Translations under genes and position numbers: made by a program
The notes under the pieces: generated by a model
Databases searched by the model: none
What the model was told of the DNA's origin: nothing
Seen by the model: the letters and a program-made list of their open reading frames with translations, nothing else
Shown here: piece by piece, positions 32,124-41,037 of the stretch
How the letters are laid out: each line of letters starts with the position of its first letter
Numbering within the stretch: position 1 is the stretch's first letter
Assembly: GCF_001673315.1 (NCBI RefSeq)
Contig: NZ_LZLQ01000065.1
Span: forward strand, 1 to 64,000
DNA from: Mycobacterium asiaticum
Lineage (GTDB): Bacteria > Actinomycetota > Actinomycetes > Mycobacteriales > Mycobacteriaceae
Direction: 5' to 3'
DNA length: 64,000 bases

Positions 32124-33590
32124 ATGACACCGCCCGCACGCGCGCTGGACCGGGAAGACGTCGGTTATCACAAAGCGCTCAAGAACCGACAGCTGCAGAT
32201 GATCGCCCTCGGTGGCGCCATCGGGACCGGGTTGTTCCTGGGTGCCGGCGGTCGGCTCGCCACGGCGGGACCGGGATTGTTCGTCGTCTTCGGGATCTGC
32301 GGCGTCTTTGTGTTCTTGATTCTGCGCGCACTCGGCGAACTGGTGCTGTACCGGCCGTCGTCGGGCAGCTTTGTGTCCTACGCGCGCGAATTCTTCGGCG
32401 AGAAGGTCGCTTTCGTCGCGGGCTGGATGTACTTCCTGAACTGGGCCATGACCGGGATTGTCGATACCACCGCCATCGCGCAGTACTGCCGCTACTGGAG
32501 GCTCTTCCAAGGCATCCCTCAGTGGACCCTGGCGCTGATCGCGCTGGTGGTCGTGCTGTCGATGAACCTGATCTCGGTCAAGCTGTTCGGCGAACTGGAG
32601 TTCTGGGCCGCCCTGATCAAAGTGCTGGCCTTGGTGACCTTCCTCGTCGTCGGGACGGTCTTCTTGGCCGGGCGTTTCAAGATCGAAGGTCAGCAGACCG
32701 GGTTGTCGATCTGGGCCGACCACGGCGGGTTGCTGCCGACGGGGGCGCTGTCACTGGTGCTTGTCACCGCTGGGGTGGTGTTCGCCTACGCCGCCGTGGA
32801 ACTGGTCGGCATCGCGGCCGGGGAGACCGCGGAGCCGGAGAAGATCATGCCCCGCGCGATCAACTCGGTGGTGTTCCGAATAGCTGTCTTCTACATCGGT
32901 TCCACCTTTTTGCTGGCACTCCTGCTGCCCTACACCGCTTACCGCGACGGGGTCAGCCCGTTCGTGACGTTCTTCGACAAGCTCGGGATTTCCTGGGGCG
33001 ACGACCTGATGAATCTCGTGGTGCTCACCGCGGCACTGTCGAGCCTGAACGCGGGTCTGTATTCCACCGGCCGAATCCTGCGGTCGATGGCGATCAACGG
33101 CAGCGGGCCGAAGTTCACCGCGCCGATGTCGAAGAACGGAGTGCCCTACGGGGGCATCCTGCTCACCGCCGGGATCGGCCTGTTCGGCATCGTGCTCAAT
33201 GCCGTCACTCCCAGTCACGCGTTCGAAATTGTGCTGCATATCGCCGCGACGGGAGTGATCGTGGCATGGGCAACGATCACCGCATGCCAGTTGCGCTTCC
33301 ATCACCTGGCGAAGTCCGGCGAGACCGAGCGTCCGACGTATCGCATGCCGCTGTCCCCCTATACGGGCTGGATCACATTGGTGTTCCTGGCGGGCGTGCT
33401 CGTGCTGATGATGTTCGACAAGGTCTACGGCCGCTGGATGCTGGCCGCCATTGCAATCGGGATCCCGGCGCTGATTGGCGGCTGGTTCCTGGTACGCAAA
33501 CGCGTGCGGGACATTGCCGCCGCGCAGGCTGAGCACGTCGAGGATGCGGGTTCGGCTGAGGTCTCCCCCTCCGCGGAACCCGTTGAATGA
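32124..33590 (+). CDS. ansP2: Amino acid permease AnsP2
   Basis: A 488-residue APC-superfamily permease with about 12 membrane helices. The first-helix substrate loop is [20 protein letters not shown], and [20 protein letters not shown] is the conserved cytoplasmic loop of the amino-acid transporter family. It resembles AnsP2/AroP2 (Rv0346c), a homologue of the L-asparagine permease AnsP1. Substrate assignment is by position and recall, not by a residue I can read. The C-terminal tail is acidic and cytoplasmic. Confidence 0.88.
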   Translation: MTPPARALDREDVGYHKALKNRQLQMIALGGAIGTGLFLGAGGRLATAGPGLFVVFGICGVFVFLILRALGELVLYRPSSGSFVSYAREFFGEKVAFVAGWMYFLNWAMTGIVDTTAIAQYCRYWRLFQGIPQWTLALIALVVVLSMNLISVKLFGELEFWAALIKVLALVTFLVVGTVFLAGRFKIEGQQTGLSIWADHGGLLPTGALSLVLVTAGVVFAYAAVELVGIAAGETAEPEKIMPRAINSVVFRIAVFYIGSTFLLALLLPYTAYRDGVSPFVTFFDKLGISWGDDLMNLVVLTAALSSLNAGLYSTGRILRSMAINGSGPKFTAPMSKNGVPYGGILLTAGIGLFGIVLNAVTPSHAFEIVLHIAATGVIVAWATITACQLRFHHLAKSGETERPTYRMPLSPYTGWITLVFLAGVLVLMMFDKVYGRWMLAAIAIGIPALIGGWFLVRKRVRDIAAAQAEHVEDAGSAEVSPSAEPVE

Positions 33591-33716
33591 GGCCAGAGGG
33601 CCATATGTGGATCACGCTTTGCCATCGCCGGCGTTGCAACAGCGCGTCACTGCGGTTACTTGCGCGCTGACGCCCTTAATCTGACTTCCTGATATCTCGA
33701 TTTCGGGGAGTAGCGC

Positions 33717-34286
33717 GTGCGGTTATTGCCAATGGCGCGGTGGGGCGTGCTCGCCACTGCCGTGCTTGTTGCTGGATGCAGCAGCACCGTCGACGGCAGA
33801 CCTATCGCCTCACCCGGGGCGGGTCCGACCGAACCCACTTTCCCCACGTCTCGGCCGTCTCGGCCCAGCACGGCACCACCGACTTCTTCGTCGGCCCCCG
33901 CCCCGGCACCGCCGCCGGCCGCACCGACCAGTCCGACCCCCGGCGCGATACCGCTGAAGCCCGATCAGAACGGCTACGTCTTCATCGAAACGAAGTCGGG
34001 GCTGACGCGGTGTCAGATCAACAAGGAGAGCGTCGGTTGCGAGGCACCGTTCACCAACTCACCCATTCAAGAGGGCGAGCACGCTAACGGGGTGCACATC
34101 ACTTCCGGCGGAAACGTGCAGTGGATCTTGGGCAACCTCGGGGCCATACCCACCGTCACCATCGAATACAAGACCTACGATGCGCAGGGCTGGACCATCG
34201 TCGCCAGCAAGGACGGCACACGTTTCCAGAACAACGGCACCGGCCACGGGATGTTCGTCAGCATCGACAAGGTGAACACGTTCTGA
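33717..34286 (+). CDS. lpqJ: Putative lipoprotein LpqJ
   Basis: A 189-residue exported lipoprotein. The signal peptide is MARWGVLATAVLVAGCSS, with lipobox LVAGC. It is followed by a Pro/Ser/Thr-rich linker (about residues 40-80) and a C-terminal domain with a possible disulphide (LTRCQINKESVGCEAPF), also containing GVHITSGGNVQWILGNLG. The start may be GTG 33717 or ATG 33732; the lipobox spacing fits either. Position and length match Rv0344c. It begins a run of four same-strand genes for exported or membrane-anchored proteins ending at iniC. Function is unknown. Confidence 0.85.
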   Translation: MRLLPMARWGVLATAVLVAGCSSTVDGRPIASPGAGPTEPTFPTSRPSRPSTAPPTSSSAPAPAPPPAAPTSPTPGAIPLKPDQNGYVFIETKSGLTRCQINKESVGCEAPFTNSPIQEGEHANGVHITSGGNVQWILGNLGAIPTVTIEYKTYDAQGWTIVASKDGTRFQNNGTGHGMFVSIDKVNTF

Positions 34287-34318
34287 GCTGACCGGGGGCC
34301 GACCTATACCATCGGCTT

Positions 34319-35071
34319 GTGGCACGCTACGGCCCACCGGACGACTTCAACAACCAGCCCACCGAGTACGGCGGCTTCGGCGGTTACCCGCCGCAGGGCC
34401 CGCCTGCAGGTGGGCCTCCTCAGGGTCCACGCCCGCCGGGGCAGCCGCCCGGTGGACCGCCGTATGGGCCCCCTCCGCAGGGTCCGCCCCCGGGACCGCA
34501 GCAGCAGCCGACGGTGGAAGGCCAACCGCCGGGTGCGCCGATGCAGTACCAGCCCACCGTGGAGCACGGCTCCCCACTGAATCAACCCACCGTGGAACAT
34601 GGCTCCCCGCTGGATCGGCCCACCGTCGAAGGAACCCCGCCAGATCAGTTCCCTCCGCTGGACGACGATCCGGACGGCGGGGCGCGGCCCTGGTACCGCA
34701 AGCCGGTGGCCCTGATCGGCTGGGCGATCCTCGTCCTGATTCTGCTCGGGCTGATCGCCTATGGCGTCACCCAGCTGATCGGCGGCGGGGAGAGCAAAAG
34801 CCCTGCCCCGAGCACCACGTCGTCGTCGACAACCACCACGACCACGGAGCCGACCACGACCACCACCACCAGCACCACCACGGAGCCGACCCCCACCGAA
34901 ACCACGGCAGAGCCCACCACGGCGGCGCCACCAGCCAATCCGCCAAGGAGCCAGCCGCCAGCCCCCCAGCCGTCACAGCAACCGACCCATCGGGTCCCGC
35001 ACCTGCCTCCGCTGCCGTCCACCATCACCATTCCCGGCGGACCGACGATTACGGTGCCGCACCTGCCGTAG
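34319..35071 (+). CDS. Single-pass protein with Pro/Gly head and Thr/Pro exported tail
   Basis: A 250-residue protein with three parts. Residues 1-120 are a cytoplasmic Pro/Gly/Gln-rich head, which contains four related units of the type QPTVEHGSPL. A membrane helix lies at about 129-150 (VALIGWAILVLILLGLIAYG). The tail is exported and rich in Thr and Pro (TTTTTTEPTTTTTT type) and ends in a short conserved-looking segment, STITIPGGPTITVPHLP. GTG start 34319. It is paralogous to the next gene: VARYGPPDDFNNQPTEYGG versus VTRYDPPNNGANDPTAYGN, and both end with a PS.IT.P motif. I know no function. The gene is absent between lpqJ and iniC in M. tuberculosis H37Rv as I recall it. Confidence 0.75.
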   Translation: MARYGPPDDFNNQPTEYGGFGGYPPQGPPAGGPPQGPRPPGQPPGGPPYGPPPQGPPPGPQQQPTVEGQPPGAPMQYQPTVEHGSPLNQPTVEHGSPLDRPTVEGTPPDQFPPLDDDPDGGARPWYRKPVALIGWAILVLILLGLIAYGVTQLIGGGESKSPAPSTTSSSTTTTTTEPTTTTTTSTTTEPTPTETTAEPTTAAPPANPPRSQPPAPQPSQQPTHRVPHLPPLPSTITIPGGPTITVPHLP

Positions 35072-35145
35072 CGCAGGTCACCGATCGGCAACGGGCCCGC
35101 GTGGCGGCGCTTTGCAGGTCGCGCCGGCCACTAGCATCGGCGGCC

Positions 35146-35649
35146 GTGACCAGGTACGACCCGCCTAACAACGGCGCCAACGACCCGACTGCCTACGGCA
35201 ATTACGGCCCCGGGCCGGTCGGCGGTTATGGACCCCAACCGGATCCGACACCCGGGTGGCGTCGACCGTTGGCGCTGGTCGGCTGGGGCGTGCTGATCGC
35301 TGTGCTGATCGGGCTGATCATCTACGGAATTGTGCTGTTGTCCCAGGGCCGTCCCAGTCCCGCTTCCGTTACCACGACGACCACCACCACTCCGACGACG
35401 ACGACCACCACGACTCAGCCGACCACCACAACCACAACCACGACGACCACAACAACGACGACGACCACCACGACGACGCCAACTACGACTACGGCGCCGT
35501 CCACCAGCGACACGACGACGCCGACTACCGGCACGAGCCCGACCACGACGCCGGCCAATTCCCCAGCACCCGGGTTGCTGCCGAGATTGCCGTCGCAGAT
35601 AACGTTGCCGCAGATTCCCACCGTCATCAATCTGCCGCCGGGCCTCTGA
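35146..35649 (+). CDS. Single-pass protein with poly-Thr exported tail
   Basis: A 167-residue smaller paralogue of the preceding gene. It has a 40-residue Gly/Pro/Tyr head (NYGPGPVGGYGPQPDPTPGW), a membrane helix at about 42-65 (LALVGWGVLIAVLIGLIIYG) and an almost pure Thr tail broken by Pro and Gln. It closes with LLPRLPSQITLPQIPTVINL, echoing the end of its neighbour. GTG 35146 is chosen, since VTRYDPP aligns with VARYGPP of the paralogue; the frame to 35101 has no support. Thr/Pro-rich exported tails in mycobacteria are often O-mannosylated, so that is a reasonable expectation but not visible. Confidence 0.72.
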   Translation: MTRYDPPNNGANDPTAYGNYGPGPVGGYGPQPDPTPGWRRPLALVGWGVLIAVLIGLIIYGIVLLSQGRPSPASVTTTTTTTPTTTTTTTQPTTTTTTTTTTTTTTTTTTTPTTTTAPSTSDTTTPTTGTSPTTTPANSPAPGLLPRLPSQITLPQIPTVINLPPGL

Positions 35650-35731
35650 CCCGGCTCGGCCGTCTAGCAGACGGCTAGGGTGGGGAGCGGCCGTCGATCG
35701 CCAGCAAAGGAATGGACTCAGGGGTGTTGAT

Positions 35732-37591
35732 ATGAGCGAGTCGCTCGGGTTGTCGATCGGGGTTGCAAACCTGGTCGCGGCCCGCTCGGGTAGCGTCCCG
35801 GTGTCCCGCACGCCGGTGTTGACCCTGTTCGAGAACCGCCCCACCGAAGTCGGTCTCCCCGAGGAGAATCCGAATCTGACCGAACCCGGCCTGGTCCTGC
35901 GCGGCTTCGTGGAACGGGTCGGCGATCCTGCGCCACTGGTCGCCGCGGACGGGACGAAGTACCTGGGGCAGGCGCTCACGATCGAAGCGCTGGAAGCGAT
36001 GGCGCGCACCGTCGGCTACGGGACCCCGATCACTATTGCGGTTCCCGCCTATTGGTCGGAAAACCAGGTCGCCGCGTTGCGTCAGGAGCTGTTCGCTCAG
36101 CCCGATCTGGCAGCCAGGGGTGGCACGCCGACGTTGATCTCAGATGCCGCGGCCGCGCTGGCAGCCCTGAACGCCAGACCCGGATTTCCGCGCAGCGGTG
36201 TCGTGGCGTTGTGCGACTTCGGCGCCGGAGGAACCAGCATCACCCTGGCCAACGCCGGATCCAATTTCCAACCGGTCGGCGGCACAGTCCGCTACAGCGA
36301 ATTCTCCGGGGACGACATCGACCAGCTGATCCTGAATCATGCGCTGACCGCCTCCCCCAGCGTCGACAACACCAGCGTCTCGGGCACCGCCACCTCCATG
36401 GGATCGGTGACGCGAATGCTCGCCGGCTGCCGGGCCGCCAAGGAGCAACTGTCGGCAGCGACGGTGGCAACCGTTGCCGCCGGCGCGGGGAGCGGTGTGC
36501 AGCTGACCCGCACCGATTTGGAGCAATTGATCTCCGGCCCGCTGGAGCGGTTCATCTCCTCGATCGGGGATGTGTTGCAGCGCAACGGTATCGCCAACCT
36601 GGCCGCGGTGGCGACGGTCGGCGGTGGCGCCCAGATCCCGTTGATCACCACCCGACTGTCGGAGCGATTGCAGGTGCCGGTCTTCACCACACCGCAGCCT
36701 CTGTTCGGTGCTGCGATCGGCGCGGCCACGCTGGGTACCGTCGCGCAATCGGCCGCCGCGGCACCCACCGGTATGGCGCCCGCGGTCGACGCACCTACCG
36801 GCCTCGCTGCTGCCGCCGGTGCCGCGGGCGCGGCGACAGCTGCATCCCCTACCGCGGCGTCCCCGACCACCGCGGTACCCACCGAGGCCCTCCCAGAGGA
36901 CGCCAGACAGGGCGGTGCGCTGGCCTGGTCTGAAGACAGCGGCACCGGGATGGAGCCCGTCCCCTACACCGGCCCCGCCGACTACACCGGCCCGGTTGGT
37001 CCGCCGCCCGGTCCGGCCTTCCCCGACACCGAGCAGGACCAATACCCCGGTGAAGCGGAGGTCCCGCCGTGGTACCGACGCCCGGCGATCCTTTTGAGCC
37101 TGGCCGGTGCCGGCGCCGCCATTCTGTTGGCCGTCGTGCTGGCGTTGACGCTGCGCTCAACCGACGCCAAGCCCGTAACCACCACGTCCCAGCCGCCGCC
37201 CATCACCACCACGGTGATCGGAACCGACAACAGCCCGACCGAGACGGTGATCACGCCGCCGCCGGTCACCGTGACCTCGCAGCCGCCGTCCAGCACGACC
37301 ACCAGCCCGCCGGAAACGACCACAACAGCTAGTTCGACGTCGACCACGCCGTCGACCACCACGACTCAGCCGACCACGACCACCCAGCCCACCACGACCC
37401 AACCCACAACCACGAACCCGCCGACCACCACCCAGCCACCGACCACGACGCAGCAACCGCCTACCACCAGCGCTGCGCCGCAGCCGTCGACCTCCGCCGC
37501 ATCCGCGCCGGCGACCTCAGCCGCGCCCGCGCCGGCGACCTCAGCCGCAGCAGCGCCGGCCACCTCTGTCGCCCCCGCGCCGGCGACCTGA
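35732..37591 (+). CDS. Hsp70-like ATPase-fold protein with TM helix and Thr/Pro tail
   Basis: A 619-residue protein. Residues 1-345 have an actin/Hsp70 (ASKHA) layout: the start SESLGLSIGVANLVAARSG stands at the phosphate-1 position, VVALCDFGAGGTSITLANAG is a good phosphate-2 loop, and AAVATVGGGAQIPLITTRL takes the adenosine position. The Hsp70 substrate domain is missing. An Ala/Pro linker leads to a membrane helix at about 451-473 (ILLSLAGAGAAILLAVVLAL) and a Thr/Pro tail passing into Ala/Pro repeats (APATSAAPAPATS). The N-terminal domain should be cytoplasmic and the tail exported. It resembles the layout of two proteins at 59221-62662. It is convergent with iniC (6 bp gap). Function is undescribed to my knowledge. 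Confidence 0.8.
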   Translation: MSESLGLSIGVANLVAARSGSVPVSRTPVLTLFENRPTEVGLPEENPNLTEPGLVLRGFVERVGDPAPLVAADGTKYLGQALTIEALEAMARTVGYGTPITIAVPAYWSENQVAALRQELFAQPDLAARGGTPTLISDAAAALAALNARPGFPRSGVVALCDFGAGGTSITLANAGSNFQPVGGTVRYSEFSGDDIDQLILNHALTASPSVDNTSVSGTATSMGSVTRMLAGCRAAKEQLSAATVATVAAGAGSGVQLTRTDLEQLISGPLERFISSIGDVLQRNGIANLAAVATVGGGAQIPLITTRLSERLQVPVFTTPQPLFGAAIGAATLGTVAQSAAAAPTGMAPAVDAPTGLAAAAGAAGAATAASPTAASPTTAVPTEALPEDARQGGALAWSEDSGTGMEPVPYTGPADYTGPVGPPPGPAFPDTEQDQYPGEAEVPPWYRRPAILLSLAGAGAAILLAVVLALTLRSTDAKPVTTTSQPPPITTTVIGTDNSPTETVITPPPVTVTSQPPSSTTTSPPETTTTASSTSTTPSTTTTQPTTTTQPTTTQPTTTNPPTTTQPPTTTQQPPTTSAAPQPSTSAASAPATSAAPAPATSAAAAPATSVAPAPAT

Positions 37592-37597
37592 TCGGGC

Positions 37598-39091
37598 TCA
37601 GCGACGCGCCGGGAACTCGGCCAGAACCGCTTCGGCACTGCGCACCGCAGCCCGGCAGGCGCGGGTGGTAAACGGATCGTTGAGCGGATGCTCGGCTCGG
37701 CGTCGCCACCATCGCGCCGCGGCGAACGCCCCACGCGGAGCCTCCTGCGGGTCGACCCGGCACAGGTCGGGGTCCAGGCCCAGTCTGCTGACCGGGTCAG
37801 TCCCGGAGCCGCCCAGGATACGGCGCAGCGAGGACATCTCCTCTGCGTCGAATGTTGTTGCACGAGAACCTAATTGACCAAGCAACCGGAGTTCCTCGAA
37901 CGCGTGGGTGTCGGCCAGCAGCGGGTCGATGTCGGCGATGACGTACGGCGTGGCCAGGACGGGGTGCGTTTCGACGAATCTGCGCAATGACACCAAAGCG
38001 GTGTGCGCCTTGAGCATGTCGGAACGCTGCGCGAATTGCTGGTCGATGACGTCGCGCAGCGCCACCAACCCGCTGCGCTCGAGCAGTTCGGCGGCCAAAC
38101 TCGATGCGTCCGCGACGCCGGCCGCCAACACGGCGATCGAGATGCGGATGCCGAACATGCCGAAGCGTTCGAGCAGTTGCGCACGAATGGGCGCATCGAC
38201 CGGCAACGGACTGTCCGGCCGCACGAACCGGTCCACACTCAGTAGCGCCTTGTTCAGTTCGGCGGAGTCGGATTCGGCCAATTTCTTCAGCGCGACGAAC
38301 TCACCCTGTCGCAGGGTGCGCGCGGTCATGGCGAGCAAACCGGAGACCGGAACCACCGCCTGACAGATACCAGTCTGGTTCATCTCGCTGGTGAACCGCT
38401 TCGCCACGTCGTTCGCCGACAACATGGCGTCGATGCGGCCCGCACCGATCTCATCAGCTCGCGACGCGACGCCGATGATGCCCAAAGCGCCGGCGGAGCC
38501 GCCCACCAACCCGCCGATCTGTTTGAGCAAAGCGACGTCCGCCGCATTGAGGGTGCGCAACAAGAACACCACCGCATCCACCCGGGGGACCCCGTCGGCG
38601 GGCACCAGCAGTTGCAGGGTGCGCTCCGATGCCTCGCGGGTCAACGACGAGGTTCCGGGGGTGTCGATAATCGTGGCGTTCACCAACTCCTCTGCGGGCC
38701 ACTCGACGTGCAGGTCCACCACCTCGGCAGGATTGACTCTGCTCAGATCGAAGCTCAGTCCGTCCCGGTGCGTGATAGGCACGTTGCTACGCCGCCCGCC
38801 GCGGTGATTGGCGGTGACTTTGGGAGTGGGGCCGTGCCGGAACCAGGTGACGATCCGGGTGGCCTCGGTGGCGTCCGTCGGTGCGATGTCGTCCCCGACC
38901 AACGCGTTGACCAGCGTCGACTTTCCGGCTTTGAGGGTGCCCGCCAACGCAATCCGAATGGGCTCGTTGAGCCGCGCACCGATGCGGTTCAGTTCATAGA
39001 AGACGTCCGGGCGCTGACGATAGGCCGGTTCCCCTCGGTACGCCTCGATGGTGCCGCCCAGAATGGCGCGGACCCGATCGCTTGTGCTCAC
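37598..39091 (-). CDS. iniC: Dynamin-like GTPase IniC
   Basis: A 497-residue bacterial dynamin-like protein. The P-loop is LAGTLKAGKSTLVNALVGDD (about residues 50-58), the G3 element is in IIDTPGTSSL, and ASRADEIGAGRI takes the G4 position. The remainder is helical. IniC is the third gene of iniBAC, the operon induced by isoniazid, ethambutol and other cell-wall inhibitors. The IniA/IniC pair is thought to remodel membranes under envelope stress. Its start overlaps the iniA stop by four bases. The length is close to the 493 residues of Rv0343. Confidence 0.94.
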   Translation of the reverse strand: MSTSDRVRAILGGTIEAYRGEPAYRQRPDVFYELNRIGARLNEPIRIALAGTLKAGKSTLVNALVGDDIAPTDATEATRIVTWFRHGPTPKVTANHRGGRRSNVPITHRDGLSFDLSRVNPAEVVDLHVEWPAEELVNATIIDTPGTSSLTREASERTLQLLVPADGVPRVDAVVFLLRTLNAADVALLKQIGGLVGGSAGALGIIGVASRADEIGAGRIDAMLSANDVAKRFTSEMNQTGICQAVVPVSGLLAMTARTLRQGEFVALKKLAESDSAELNKALLSVDRFVRPDSPLPVDAPIRAQLLERFGMFGIRISIAVLAAGVADASSLAAELLERSGLVALRDVIDQQFAQRSDMLKAHTALVSLRRFVETHPVLATPYVIADIDPLLADTHAFEELRLLGQLGSRATTFDAEEMSSLRRILGGSGTDPVSRLGLDPDLCRVDPQEAPRGAFAAARWWRRRAEHPLNDPFTTRACRAAVRSAEAVLAEFPARR

Positions 39092-40932
39092 CTTCGTCCT
39101 ATGGTCGCCTGCGGCCTCAGTTTGTCTAAGTTTTCGGTGACCTGGCGCAGGATGTCCAGTTGCCGTTCCAGCTCGCGGACCCTGCTGTCACGCTCGACGT
39201 CTTCCATATGCGCTGCGGTGAGGGTGGCTTGCAGTGATTCGTTGAGCGATCGGCTGAGCTCGTTGGCGATGTCGCGATAGTGGTCACGCAAGGTGCGATG
39301 GATCGTCTTGAGCCGGTCGCGGGACTCCTTGCCCACCACGAACGACACTTCGTCGACGAAGCGGCGCAGGTTGGCCTTGGCCTCCGCGCGCGCCCGCAGC
39401 ACTCGGCTCTCCTTTTCCTCCTTGTAGGCCATCCGGCCGAGTAACAGCCCGGCGCCCACCGACACCGGATTGAACAGACCCAGCCCGGCCACCGACGAGA
39501 GCATGCCGATCATGACCACGCCACCGTAGGAGCCGCGCAGTCCGGAAATCATCTTCTGGCCTTTGCCCTGGGGCTTGGATTCCAGTTCCGACAACGCTTT
39601 GAGCTGGTCGAAGTTGCCGGCCATCAGCCGCGACGTCAGTTCGGGCGACATCACCGAATTCAGCCCGGCATCGTTGAAGGAGCGGGCGACATCGATGGCG
39701 AGCGCCTCGGCCCGTTGGTATGCCCAGACAAAGTTGTCGCCGACGGCGGTGGCCACCGCATCCTCCGCGTCGGTGCCGATCTCCGCCCAGTGCAGGGTGG
39801 GGTCGCAGGAGTCGATTTGCCGCTCGAGGTCGTCGGTGAGAGCGCGGAACCGGGCGCGCAAGTCGTGGTCCACGTCGTTGCTCAGGTCGGTGAACCCGTC
39901 GTTGAGGACCTGCTGCCACAGCGCGGTTGCTTGCAACGCGTCTTGGGCTTCCTGCTTGCGCCGCTCGAGATCCGCGGCGAGCTGGTCACGTACCCGGGGG
40001 TCGTTCACCACGGATAGTTCCGAGCTGGCGGAGACTGTCAATTGTTCTGTTGCCGAACGGATTTCGGCCAGTACCTCGTCGCGTATCCGATCGTTCTCAC
40101 GGGATAGCACTCTTTCGCTGAGGAACTTGACGATTGCGGGGAAGTTGGATTCGTCGTTGAGTTCCTTGTCGTTGAGGCTGACCGCATGGCTGCGCAGCAG
40201 CGAGGAGACCGGGATGATCGGCATCGGTACCCGGGCACGGTGCAGGTGGGCCGCGTTGGTGTTGACGATGTCGCGCCACCGCGGATACAAGTCCGTTTTA
40301 GTCGCGACCACCACTCCGACCGGGCAGACCTGGTGCGCTTTGCGCAGGAACCACATTTCGGGTTCGGTGAACTCCTGGCTCGCATCACTGACCATCAGGA
40401 GCGCATCGGCGTCGGGCAGCAGACCGAGAGTCGCCGAAAGGTGCGGCTGACCATGCCCACCGACGCCCGGGGTGTCGATGAACGCCAATCCCCCTTGTAG
40501 CAGCGGGCTGGGCGCGCCGATTTCGACCCGGAGCACGCGGCGACCAGCAGCCTGTGGTGCCTGGCGCAGATCCGAGTTGATGGCGTCGACGGGAAGGTCC
40601 ACGGTGGCGGTTTCGCCGTTGGGCCCAGCCGCCAGGACCAGCCGGGCTGTCGGCTGGGGGCTGTAGCTCACGACGGTGATGACGACCGTGGCTTCGTCAT
40701 CGCCCACCCGCGCGACCGGGAGATTCAGCAGCGAGTTGAGCAGCTGACTTTTGCCCTGCTTGAGTTGACCGGCGATGACCACCCGGATCTGCGGGTCGGT
40801 GATTCGCGCGCGGGCCCGGCGCAGCCGCTGCACCAGATCGTCTCGTTCGTGGAGATCAGCGATAGCGATCGTGTGGTCGATCAACTCGACGATCACGCTG
40901 ACCCGACGTGGGTCGTCGGCGGGTTGCGTCAC
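39088..40932 (-). CDS. iniA: Dynamin-like GTPase IniA
   Basis: A 614-residue dynamin-like GTPase (640 in M. tuberculosis, Rv0342). The P-loop is VVIAGQLKQGKSQLLNSLL (residues 52-62 and on), the switch region GDDEATVVITVVSY, G3 in FIDTPGVGG and G4 in VVATKTDLYP. A hydrophobic, membrane-inserting region near residues 470-500 (SYGGVVMIGMLSSVAGLGLF) precedes a final helical bundle ending ERQLDILRQVTENLD. In the published crystal structure (recalled) IniA has membrane-fission activity. GTG start 40932. It is separated from iniB by 105 bp holding a strong hairpin. Confidence 0.95.
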   Translation of the reverse strand: MTQPADDPRRVSVIVELIDHTIAIADLHERDDLVQRLRRARARITDPQIRVVIAGQLKQGKSQLLNSLLNLPVARVGDDEATVVITVVSYSPQPTARLVLAAGPNGETATVDLPVDAINSDLRQAPQAAGRRVLRVEIGAPSPLLQGGLAFIDTPGVGGHGQPHLSATLGLLPDADALLMVSDASQEFTEPEMWFLRKAHQVCPVGVVVATKTDLYPRWRDIVNTNAAHLHRARVPMPIIPVSSLLRSHAVSLNDKELNDESNFPAIVKFLSERVLSRENDRIRDEVLAEIRSATEQLTVSASSELSVVNDPRVRDQLAADLERRKQEAQDALQATALWQQVLNDGFTDLSNDVDHDLRARFRALTDDLERQIDSCDPTLHWAEIGTDAEDAVATAVGDNFVWAYQRAEALAIDVARSFNDAGLNSVMSPELTSRLMAGNFDQLKALSELESKPQGKGQKMISGLRGSYGGVVMIGMLSSVAGLGLFNPVSVGAGLLLGRMAYKEEKESRVLRARAEAKANLRRFVDEVSFVVGKESRDRLKTIHRTLRDHYRDIANELSRSLNESLQATLTAAHMEDVERDSRVRELERQLDILRQVTENLDKLRPQATIGRR

Positions 40933-40987
40933 CCTACTGCCCCACTTTCTCGAATCGCGGGTCTGTCAGAACACGGTATGTGCATAA

Positions 40988-41018
40988 ACCGGCGGGGACC
41001 ATGGTGGTCCCCGCCGGT
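40988..41018 (-). terminator. 13-bp perfect hairpin between iniB and iniA
   Basis: ACCGGCGGGGACC (40988-41000), loop ATGGT, then GGTCCCCGCCGGT (41006-41018). The stem is uninterrupted and GC-rich, and there is no T-tract on either strand. It lies 20-50 bp after the iniB stop and 56 bp before the iniA start, so it is a candidate partial terminator or RNA-processing/stabilising element within the operon. Confidence 0.75.
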
Positions 41019-41037
41019 GCTCAGCTGAACGGTCGAG

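Noticed and set aside
35380-35480. Poly-ACC tract as a sequencing error
   Set aside because: The long Thr run stays in frame, ends in a conserved-looking C-terminus and matches the style of the neighbouring paralogue.
35732-37591. Reading the Hsp70-like protein as a true chaperone
   Set aside because: Only the ATPase-like half is present; the substrate-binding domain and lid are replaced by a membrane helix and Thr/Pro tail.
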